64,000 bases of DNA, from positions 186,001-250,000 of the forward strand of contig QJNS01000010.1 in assembly GCA_004154925.1 (NCBI GenBank), given 5' to 3'. Positions 24,882 to 35,500 of this stretch are shown here, piece after piece. Position 1 is the first letter of the stretch, and every line of letters starts with the position of its first letter. The position numbers and the translations under genes are program-made. The notes beneath the pieces are model-generated. The model was not told the origin of the DNA, made no database searches, and saw nothing but the letters and a program-made list of their open reading frames with translations. This DNA is from Monosporascus cannonballus (Eukaryota > Ascomycota > Sordariomycetes > Xylariales).

Positions 24882-27396
24882 CTGCCGCCGGGTGTCCTGG
24901 CCATCGTGGCTACGGAATAGCGAGGAATCCACCCCGCATGTCCCCAGCCGGGGTTAGCCACCCCATGCTTCCATTGGTCTCATCGGCATCCCCGGAGCAT
25001 AGCATTTAGCATTTTGGAAGATCTCCCCAGGCCGTTTTGTCTGTGGGGGATTCAGTTGTCTTGGTACATACAGCGAGAGTTGGTTTGGATATTGGTTTTC
25101 CGACAACAAACGTAATGTCTGATCGAAATACAGTCCCCATACCATTTTTTGTCTGTCGCGAGGCCGTGACCAGCTCCCATGAGTCTGGAGCAGACGGATG
25201 CCTGCATTTCCGAAGCCCCAAGCATCCGCCAGCAGGAAGGGCGAAAGCCCCTGAACTTGGCTTTCAGGTGGAAAAAGGTCCAGGATATCGAAACTGTTCA
25301 TATGATAGACAGATTGCTAGGACCAGCAATTTCAAAATAGGAAGTGAAGAGGCGCAAGCCAAACTCCGAACCCTTATAGTTAACAACCCAACTTCGGCAT
25401 AGTTTATTTCAATCAAAGACTATTTAGATGGTACTGAGTGAAGTAATGGTAACGAAGCAAACAAAGGGGTCTCCAGGAGCGTCCACTAAAATGTTGTCGT
25501 CGCGGGCTCAACGGCCCAGCAACGCCGGGGCTGTTCGTGAGAGGAATATGTAGGTAGTGGATAGCACCCATGAACTTACAAATAGTAGAGATTTCATGGC
25601 ACGGGGATGTGAAGATAGCATGTAACAAGCCAGAGCCTCTATGCCTCTGCTCACGCACCCATCGCGAACAGCTACGATGGGAAAATGGAACTTATGTGCA
25701 GATTCCCGGTATCATATGGTTCAGACGCCAGGCTAACTCTTGTGGCCGATCAGGCGGGTATCTACCTAGATACCCCACGCCGAGGCGTTCTTGTTGAGCA
25801 TGGACGGGATTAAGATAACTCGGATAGACACCGACAGGCAGTCTCTGAGTTAGCCTCGCACGATACGCCCTGTGGGAAATGTGATGTATTGAACATCCAC
25901 AACGGTCTCGCCGTTGGGTTGTCGGGACAAGCCGCAGTAGGAAAGAGGTGTCTACGGCGGGAAGAAATGTACGTGTCAAAAGCCGCCACACTGATATGCG
26001 TTTTACGGGCCGATAACGCATAGGTTCTCCCTTTGTGGGCAGGGACAACTCCCTAGCCGGCAACAAACTCTACCGTAACGCTGCTTAGAGAAGTTGACTC
26101 AAATCAGACTTTGGTGAGACGGGACGTACGATAATGCTCATAACAGCGTGTTGGGATGTGATCACGGGAGAGTTGATCTGCGAACCAGGATCTCCAATGT
26201 CAGCACTTAGGTGCAACACCGACCGGCTGTTACTTAATAGGCCTCAAAACCTTCCTGATAAGGAAGTCTCCTAGGCTGGCCTAAGTCTTGTTCCGCTTCT
26301 ACGTAATGGACGGCATCGGCATTTACTATAAGCAGGTCCAGGCCGTTATAAGAAGACCCCTATTATCCCTTCTAGTCTAACGGAGCGCTGGTTTATTCTC
26401 CAACATCCATCTCAGTTTCCACTACCAACTGATATCAGTGACTAGTTCAGGAGGCTATATCCCATATAACCCGAACCACCCAGCAGGCTGCAGGCAGAAT
26501 AGTTGAACCACCCCGTATATCACGATCCCAGTTCTGAACATCGAATTATAAGACCCGACCAGTGAGAAACAGGTCTTTAAATTCACCATAGACAGTGGAA
26601 ATCAAGGATTATTCCCAGACCTTCTATTTCCTCGCAATGATTTATAAAAATATAATTGCTAGGGAGTATGGTTATGGGTGACTCAACCATCCTGGTAAGA
26701 GCCTGCCTGGTAATAAAGTGACGCGACAACATCGAATTGAACACTCTAGACGCGAGGGGGCATCAGATGCTGCACATGATACATTAGATAAGCCTCCTTT
26801 CATATCGGATGCGCATCCCATGGGATCATGAGGCCAACTGCCGCGGCGGAAACCTCGTGAGACCACAACTCCCGACTCGAGCGGTGAACCCTACAACACT
26901 GGTGATATTTACCCGAACACGGTGGTCCGCGCTCCGGATGTCTCCATCGTCGACTGGACCATGTACTTCTCCTTTCTTGACGTTCTGATAAGCGTGTATC
27001 TGATAGGCCGGCCCGGTTTGGGTGCTCGACTGGACACCAATGCGGACCGTCCTGTCCAACCGATACAGTGCTCGCTGTGTGAATCCTAGGTGCGTCTGCA
27101 TATAAGTTTAGCCGGCTGGAATGTAAACTCGCCTCTAGTCAGCTTCCTGCCCTACGGTTGACATAAAGGGGCACATCGGCGCGCTTTACCCCACACTTTC
27201 CCCAGACGCGGGCAGCGGGGATTGCGGCCACATGCAGTCCTTGGTCAGCTACGAGGAGATTCGGCTCCAGGGACGGCTATGAGATATTGCCTACAAGTAG
27301 AGTAAGTATTGAGAGCCGGTTCCTCGACGTGAATGTGCAAACTGCCAGCAGCAGCAACGCGTCCCTATTCAACTCTTTTGTAAGGAACTACTGATT
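24882..27396. other. Gene-free interval
   Basis: About 2.5 kb between the membrane protein and the AA9 gene. Only short unrelated open frames on both strands; no RNA gene, repeat or terminal repeat structure was recognised. Confidence 0.5.
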
Positions 27397-28315
27397 ATGA
27401 GGGCCTACTCGCTACTCGCGGCCGCGGTGGCCATCGCCCCGGTTCGGGGGCACGGGGGACTCTATAACTACACCATCGACGGCGTCGACTACCCGGGACA
27501 CTTTCCCTGGTTCCCCGAGGAAGGCCAGGAGTCCGTACAGCGGCGCTGGTGGCCGGACCCCATCTACCAGGTGACCCACCCGTTCCTGGCGTGCAACCGA
27601 GGGAATCCCGTGGCCACCGGCCTCCCGAAACTGCACGCACCCGCGCGCGCCGGCAGCAACGTGACGGCCTACTGGAAGTCGCCGGAGTGCCCTATCGACC
27701 CGCCGGCGCCCTACCCGACGGCGGCGCCGCGCCCGGAGCACGGCGATTACGAGCCCGCCATGGCCTGCCTGGGGCCGGCCTACCAGTGGGTGCACTTCTT
27801 GGGGCCCATCTTCGTCTACCTGGCGGACTGCCGCGGGCCGTGCGACGCGTGGGGCGGCTCCGGCAGGCGGTGGTTCAAGATCTGGGAGACGGGATACTCC
27901 AGGACGGGGCGGCCGGAGACGGCGTTGCCAACGGGCGAGGAGGAGGCTGACCTGACGGTCAACAACGGGCGAGCCTGGAGGCAGTGGGAGCTCATCCGCG
28001 GGGGCTTCGACATTACGATCCCGAAGGACCTGGCGCCGGGGCGCTACCTCATCCGCCACGAGGTGTGGAACCTCGAGGCGAGCTGGCAGTCGTTCCCCGC
28101 CTGCGCTCAGCTGGAGGTCAGCGGCGACGGGGATAAGGTGCCCGGCGACGAGTACCTCGTCGAGTTCCCCGGCGCCTACAAGGAGGATGATCCGGGGGTC
28201 GGGCTCGGGGGGAAGGTCTGGTACGCCGATTACGGGCACAAGTGGAAGGTGAGTAGCCAATTAATAGCAACAACGGTATTTATTATTTACGGCCTGCATG
28301 CCGACTGCTGACGTC

Positions 28316-28358
<43 letters not shown>

Positions 28359-28407
28359 GAACTATACTATGCCTGGTCCAAAAGTGTGGGTTCCGGAAGA
28401 GGACTAA
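27397..28407 (+). CDS. AA9 lytic polysaccharide monooxygenase (GH61 family)
   Basis: Secreted copper enzyme that oxidatively cleaves cellulose or related glucans. Exons 27397-28248 and 28360-28407 give 299 aa. An 18-residue signal peptide (VAIAPVRG) ends so that the mature protein starts with His (HGGLYNY), as the histidine brace requires. The second brace histidine is H221 (LIRHEV). Family landmarks include the GPIFVYLADC and FKIWETGY regions, and a C-terminus (NYTMPGPKVW) that only appears when the intron is spliced; this supports the model. The position that is normally Tyr in the (Q)xYPxC motif is Phe (F233, QSFPAC). There is no cellulose-binding module. The intron (111 nt) has a CTGAC-type branch at about 28306 and then runs straight into a CAA repeat ending in the acceptor CAG. 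Substrate cannot be inferred. Confidence 0.93.
28315..28359 (+). repeat. (CAA)14-CAG microsatellite forming the 3' end of the AA9 intron
   Basis: Fourteen CAA units followed by CAG. The terminal CAG is the splice acceptor, because the reading frame resumes correctly at 28360. The repeat fills the space between branch site and acceptor, where a pyrimidine-rich tract is usual. Confidence 0.9.
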
Positions 28408-29302
28408 GAAGCCGGGAAGGAGGCTCAGCGCTCCAAGAGTGACAAGATCGACAGAACGGCGTCTCTGTACTCGTACGATGAATGGGATATGGGCTGGCAT
28501 GTGTTTTAAGTTGAACGGTAGCCCTTCGTTTGTATGGATATTCTGGCTACATAGTAGCAAGAGAGCCTTCTCCGAAGAGCCTTCCACTGCCTGGCTAGAT
28601 GGTCTACTCGCCTCATTCTCCCCCCGATTGTTGCATGCCGTGGGAGATTTGTCAAATGTAAATTGAGAACGCGCTGACGTCACTGCATCAGTCCGGTAGG
28701 GCCGCTCCCGCTTATCAGTCAATGCATTTACATAAGTAGTTGCATTAAAAGGGCTTAAGGGATAGGTAATGAAGGGATAAAAATTTCATAAACCGGCACG
28801 AAGATTGGTTGACAGTCCACAAACCCACATTTAACGCCCCGCCTTCCGCGAGACTAGTCGCCCCTACAACTTTTTATGTATACGTAACGTGCATTCATAC
28901 ATACCTTGGCGTACAGAGATACCTGCATTCCTTTCTTTTCCCGTCATTGTTTTCTCTACAACTTTAAAAGTCCTCAAAACTTCCCGCAACCCGATTTTGA
29001 GGTGAGGCAGGGCAGTCCAGGTGTATTTTACATACATCTCTCGTCAACCCTCCATTTCTACTTGTCAGCCTCTATAACAGCTGACTTGAAACAAACACTT
29101 CCGTCCTCGGTCGCATTCATTTGTGTTATCGAGATAGAACCCACATCCAACCGTCTACCACACACACATAATCTAATCTGCCTAAGCGGGGTAATAAATT
29201 TCCTCTTGGTCCAGCCATTCCATCACCACCCCACGATCAACTCCCCGTTAGCGACTAGGGAAACCTTTCAAGAAAAAAAAAAGGGCAGAGAAGTCCGACA
29301 AG
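28408..29302. promoter_or_regulatory. Spacer between AA9 and arb1
   Basis: About 0.9 kb; holds the 3' flank of the AA9 gene and the promoter and 5' leader of arb1. The last 300 bases are rich in C, T and A (CACCCCACGATCAAC...), typical of a fungal housekeeping leader. No gene is supported; a 5' UTR intron is possible. Confidence 0.5.
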
Positions 29303-31317
29303 ATGGTTTCCGCCTCCAAGGAGAAGAGACTCGCCAAGAAGGCCGCCGACACCAAAGATGGCAAGGGCGAGAAGAAGACTCTCGTCTCGCGATCCAAGGC
29401 TTCTTCCAAGGCTGCGTCCAAGGCCAACTCTGAGGCCGGTTCCGATGTTGGCGATGAGGAGCACGCAACTTCGGGAGCAAAATTAGAAGCAGCAAAGCGT
29501 CTAGCTGATCAAAAGGATGAGCATGGCTTGTCTGACCGAATTACCACCGGTGTGCTCTCCTCGGTCCCTTCCAGCAGGGATGTCAAAATCATCAGTGCCA
29601 GCTTAACCTTCCACGGTCGAGTGCTGTTGAACGAGACTAATCTCGAGTTATCTTTCGGTCGTCGCTACGGTCTGCTCGGTGAGAACGGTTGCGGAAAGAG
29701 TACTCTTCTCAAGGCTATTGCTGCCCGCGAATATCCCATCCCGGAACACATCGACATCTACCTCCTCAACGAGGGTGCCCCTCCAAGCGATCTTGGCGCT
29801 TTGGACTGGGTTCTCAAGGAGGCAGAGAAGGAGATGGAACGTCTGGATAAGCTGGCCGAGATATTACTTGAGGAAGAAGGTCCCGATAGCCCCGTGCTTA
29901 TGGACGTCTATGAGGTACGTGCATACACTTCTGGAAACGCTGTACAAGCTTAGGCTGACCGTTTGATTTCTCTCCCTTCAGCACATGGACAAGATGGACC
30001 CCTCGACCTTCGCCACTCGAGCCTCGCTCATCCTGACCGGTCTGGGTTTCAACAAGTCCACTATCCAGAAGAAGACGAAGGACATGTCCGGTGGTTGGCG
30101 TATGCGAGTCGCCCTCGGCAAAGCCCTATTCGTCAAGCCGTCGCTGTTGCTCCTAGACGACCCGACTGCCCATTTGGATCTCGAGGCCTGCGTGTGGCTG
30201 GAAGAATACCTCAAGAAGTGGGAGCGTACGCTGGTCTTGGTCTCCCACTCGCAGGATTTCTTAAACGGTGTCTGCACAAACATGATCGACATGCGAAAGC
30301 AACAACTCATGTACTACGGTGGTAACTTCGATTCCTACGTCAAGACCCGCCAGGAGCAGGAGACCAACCAGATGACGGCCTACAAGAAGCAACAAGAAGA
30401 AATCAAGCACATCAAGGAATTCATTGCCAGCGCGGGTACCTACGCCAACTTGGTCCGGCAGGCCAAGTCACGTCAGAAGATCCTCGACAAGATGATTGCG
30501 GATGGTCTAATCGAGGAGGTCAAGGAAGAGAGGGCCTTCACCTTCAGATTCACCGACGTCGATAAGCTCCCGCCGCCTGTTCTGTCTTTCGACGATGTCA
30601 CCTTCTCCTATTCCGGCGACCCCAAGGATGATCTGTACCGCAACATCGATCTCGGTTTTGACATGGACTCGCGGTCTGCCCTGGTCGGTCCCAACGGTGT
30701 CGGAAAGAGCACTTTATTGCGCCTGATGACCGGCAAGCTCTCGCCTACGGCTGGTTCCGTCCGTCGCCACACGCACTTGAAGCTCGGTCTGTATTCCCAG
30801 CACAGTGCCGAACAGCTCGACTTGACCAAGAGCGCTCTGGACTTCGTCCGCGACAAGTATAGGGAGAAATCGCAGGACTACCAGTACTGGAGACAGCAAC
30901 TCGGCCGGTACGGTGTCTCGGGTCCCACACAGACTGCCCTCATGGGTACTCTATCCGAGGGTCAGAAGAGCCGAATCGTTTTCGCCCTGCTGGCTATCGA
31001 TGCCCCCAACATGCTGCTGCTCGACGAGCCGACCAACGGTCTCGATATCCCCACGATCGACGCTCTTGCCAACGCCATCGAGCACTTCAGCGGCGGCGTC
31101 ATCGTCGTCTCCCACGACTTCAGGTAAACATCCACAAGCCTACCATCACACAATGCTTCTTAGATCGTTAATACTGACCTGCTCCGACAGATTGCTCGAC
31201 CGGATCGCCAAGGAGATTCTGGTCTGCGAGAACAAGACCATCAAGCCGTGGAACGGTACGATAGGAGAGTACAAGAACTACCTGCGTAAGAAGATGGTGG
31301 CGGCCGGTGCCGTCTAA
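29303..31317 (+). CDS. arb1: ABCF ATPase, ARB1 type (ribosome biogenesis)
   Basis: Cytosolic/nuclear twin-ATPase of the ABCF family (yeast Arb1, human ABCF2) needed for 40S and 60S ribosome maturation. Exons 29303-29914, 29982-31123 and 31191-31317 give 626 aa, close to the yeast length. A Lys-rich N-terminus ([13 protein letters not shown]) is followed by the first nucleotide domain ([10 protein letters not shown]132; signature MSGGWRMRV; Walker [16 protein letters not shown]) and the second ([10 protein letters not shown]446; signature LSEGQKSR; Walker [12 protein letters not shown]). There are no membrane segments. The first Walker B has Asp and Ala where most ABCF proteins have DEPTNHLD; from memory Arb1 orthologues share this, so I do not treat it as damage. 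Introns are 67 nt each, and the second interrupts SHDFR. Confidence 0.97.
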
Positions 31318-32544
31318 AGTTCCTGCCTCGCGCAGGGTAATTGAGCACCAGAGCCGTGCGGCAGGTAGGATAGGATAGGATATGATAGATAGGGGAACAC
31401 GCTGTGTGTGTTCCCCATCCCCTGGGTCTTTGTAAATCAGAAGACACACGACTGGCGCCTTGCATCTGCTAGAGGGGCGAGAAACAAAATGCATAAGGGG
31501 AATGCCGGGCGGCTCACGAAGTCATAGATTGGGCATCCATGGGTTTACCGCCCGGACACGACACCGGCCGGGGGGCGGCCAGGTGTCCACCATACATCAT
31601 CATCGCTGGGGCTTTTTTTTTTTTTTGTTTTTTTTTTTTGCGCACTACTGGACTGGGATAGACGCTGACTCAATTTGATTTCGTTCATTATGACCCTTCT
31701 TCTTCCTCGTTCTAAACTCCCTAGGCGTATCCCTGAAGTGTGATTATTACTCTCGATCCCCTTTGTCTTCCGGTAGGTATGCAGGTGGGTAAGGTGCCTG
31801 TCCAGGCAAGTAACCACCTACCGACTACATGTAGGTAAGTAAGTAGATAGGTAAAGCTAGATAGAGATGTGTCTGACCACATGAGGGACCAAGAGCAATA
31901 CGTACGTGTAGTGCGCGCATAGTTAAAATAAGGAGGATGTGCATAGCAAAGCACGCAATGCAATAAATAGTATTCTCCTCTGCCGAACTGACGCGAACGA
32001 ACGGGTAGCGCCGTCTATCTTGACTTTAGAAATCCCTAATCCTACAAACAGGGACGGCGAACGGAGCTACCTAGGTAGGTGGGTAGTACTAGACGTAGTT
32101 GCCTGCCTGGTTTCGTCTCCCTTTGTACGCCATGTCTCGCCCGTCCCGGGTCTATCCTCTCTCGAGTACGCGAGGGCACACACCCACCCTCCCTCGCTCT
32201 CACCGACCACGCCACGAATAGATAGCAATAGCAGAGCCTCCGCCCGGCCCATCTAGCTAGGTACCTGGGTGATATATGTTGGATGGGGTTTCCCTCCTTC
32301 CTCTGAATCATACATGCATTTGCACAGACACAATTTCCCCGACGGCCTGATCTGATCTTCTCGCCGCAATCCTTGCCGTCTTTCGCCGGGCCCGCCCCGT
32401 TTGTCAGAACGCCGAATACTGGACAGAAAAAAAATCACGCCTGCTACTGTGGTTTGTACAAGAGGCACACAGCCTACCGGCTTATCCGGCCCTGCTACCT
32501 GTTCGTAGAGAGCATAAGCCCGAGGCTTATTCGTATGGCAGCCG
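31318..32544. other. Convergent 3' region between arb1 and ino80
   Basis: No gene. Contains two T runs (around 31612-31640) and several TAGGTA/GTAAGTAAGTA simple repeats (31770-31860 and 32070-32090). Both flanking genes end here, so it should hold both 3' UTRs. Confidence 0.6.
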
Positions 32545-35500
32545 TTAAACGTCCATCTCTCCATCGGCAATAGCGAGTCGCTGTTTCGTAGTTTTGGCCT
32601 TCTTGCTGCCTCCTTTCCGCTTCTTGGCGGCCTTGGTGTCCGGTTCGACCGGTGTCACAGTGCCAGATGCCTTGTTACCATCGTCAAAGTGACCCTCACC
32701 TAATAGCATATTAGCATTAATGTTATCGGCTCCAAATAGCCAGGATTGCTTACCTTCGTGGTACATCTCATCCAAGCTGACAGCCTCTCGCTTCCTCTTG
32801 GTGCCGCCCTTCTTCTTGGCAGCCTTGTCGAGCTCGCCGCTTTCGAGGAGTTCCTTCTCGCGCTGCTCGATGAGCTCCGCTTGTTCATCGTCGGCGAGCC
32901 ACATGGCGATGTCGCGATTGCGGTTCTCCGCAGGACGGCGGCCGCTGAAGTCGACTCCTCGCGCACCGCCTCCCTGGATGACGACACGCTGCACTTCTTC
33001 CTTCTGCATGGCCCGCTTTCTGATGCGTTCCTCGATCGTGCCCCGTGTGATGAGGCGGTAAACCGTAACTTGCTTGGTCTGGCCGAGTCGATGAGCGCGG
33101 TCCATGGCTTGCGAGTCGATGGTCGGGTTCCAGTCACTATCGTAGAAGATAACGGTATCTGCTGAAGTGAGGTTGATACCGAGACCTCCAGCACGTGTCG
33201 AGAGCAGGAAGATAAATATCTCTGGGCGAGTTTGAAAATCGTGCACAGTGTCTCTTCGGTCTTCGAGCTTCGTGGACCCGTCAAGTCGGCAATACTTGTA
33301 GTTGCGATACGTCAAGTACTCCTCCATCAGGTCGATCATTCGGGTCATCTGGAAGTATAGGAGCACACGGTGACCTTCCTCCTTCAGCTTGAATAGCAGC
33401 TGATCAAGTTTGGCAAGCTTTCCGCTATCCGTGACAAACCGGCGCATGCTCGGAACGGCGATATTCGTAAAGCGCCTCCTCTCATTGTCAGGCTGGGGTA
33501 GCAAGGCCGGTGGGGGGTATCGCTCGGGCGGAACCTTCTGCATCACCAAGGCCTTCTCGTCAATAGCGCTCGGTCCGAACAAGGTGTTCCGCATTGGGAT
33601 ATTGAACAGAGTATCTTCGCGCTCAGTGATGGGCGTCCTAGTACCCTCGCAGTTGACTTCGATCGGAGGAGCCGCTGCTCCCGGTCGAGCAGCCTGCTCG
33701 AGTCTGCTCAAGCCTGAGTCACGCCATCTCGTCCTCGAGATGTTCATAAGATCGCTTAGAATACCTTCGCCGGTGATCTCGGCAAGCGGTTTCCGATCAG
33801 TTCGAGCCTTGATCTGGAACAGCGCGTGTGCCGGCGTGAAATTCTCCTCGCCCGGCTCATCGTATACAACATTAAATCGTCCCAGGCGGTTGTCTCTCTT
33901 GGCAAGGTCAACCGCTCTAGAGAAAAGATCAGAATGGCTGGCCCTGTAGACCTCCCCGGCGCTAGTGTCGGCAAAGCGAAGGAATGAGAAGGCGTCGGTG
34001 CCAGAGGAGCTCTCCCAGACATTTCCCGGAGTCCAGATATTCATGAGATGGTTCAGGTACTTGTTTCTGGACCCGGCCTTCTCGTTGTTCTTGCCAGGCT
34101 TCCGTAGTCTACCACCTTCGTTCCAGACAAGGCGCGGCAAATTGTACTCGATCATATTCCGAGTCGAGTAGCCGACAGAGACCTTAATCCCCTCGCGGAC
34201 AAACGAGGCAGTCTCGGCGAAATAGCCGGCAAAGAACGGGCTGGTGGTATCGGCTCGCTCGAACAAATCCGGATGGTTGCACACCTTTCGGAACTGCATA
34301 ACCAGGTTCATCAGAGTACCAGAATCCTGATCGTCTCCAAGGGTGGCCTTCTCGATCAAGTCCATGATACTGATCTGGTTCCTCAAGTTCTTGTACATCG
34401 CGCGCTGCCGGTAGGTGAGCTCGCAGAACACGTCCAGTTCGATCTTGTCGCCGAGCTCCTTCTGCACATGTTTCTTGACACGGCGTAACATGAACGGTTT
34501 GAGGATCAAATGCAGCCGCTTAAGCTGGTCCTCGTTAAGCGTAGTGTTGCTCTGCGCATGCGATTCGATGTCTTTAGAGAACCACTCGCTGAATTCGTCG
34601 TGGGAATCAAAGAGCGATGGCATGATGAAGTGCAGCAGAGCCCAGAGCTCCTGCATGTTGTTCTGGATGGGAGTGCCTGTTAGAAGTAGACGGTTACGGC
34701 AGTGGAAGCCCAGTAGGCATTTCCACCGCGAACTTTGAGAACTCTTGATGGCCTGCGCCTCATCTAGGATCATGTATTGCCACCGCATCTTCTGGAAGTA
34801 TGCGACGTCGGAGACAACCAACTGGTACGACGTGATCAAGACGTGGAAAGGGGCGTCCTTTTTGTACGTATTATGCTTGCGATCCCAGAACTTGCGCAGT
34901 ACTTTGCGGTCTCCAGCAGTACCCCAGTATGGGAGGACTTTGAACTCCGGAACGAACTTGGTGATCTCCTGTTGCCAGTTGTGGAGGGTGGATGCTGGGG
35001 CCACTACCATGTACGGACCCCAGATGTCGTGCACTTCCGCAAGGTAGGCCATGACCGAGATAGATTGCACCGTCTTGCCGAGACCCATTTCGTCCGCCAG
35101 AATACCGTTGATGCCCTGCTCGTAAAGGTTGGCAAGCCAGTTTAGACCTTTCAGCTGGTACTCCTTGAGTTGGCAGTTGAGCAGCTTGGGCTGCTCGACC
35201 GTGACGTCGCCGAGCCCTGTAGGGTTCTGGAAGTTCATCTCGCCGTCCTCGTCCATGTCTGCGTCGGCCTTGTTGAAGGCCCGAGCTTTCTGTTGTGCTT
35301 CAGCAATGGCATTCTGCGCATTTGCCATGGCGGCGGCCCTCAGTGCCTCTTCGCTTTCGGCTTCGAAATCGAGCTGGTCGAAATTAGTGACCTTGGCACC
35401 GATGGGTCCAGTGGGCACTTCCACGTCGACCTTGGTAGCAGACGGAGCGTTGGCATCGCCAGCAATTTCGGGGTTGTCGGTGCTGCGTTCGACCTCGTCG

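Noticed and set aside
27412..28260. 282-codon open frame antisense to the AA9 gene
   Set aside because: Arg/Pro-rich product with no domain sense, caused by the high GC of the AA9 exon; the + strand has signal peptide, copper ligands and correct splicing.
28261..28722. Leu-run protein antisense to the CAA repeat
   Set aside because: The poly-Leu comes from translating the TTG complement of the intronic microsatellite.
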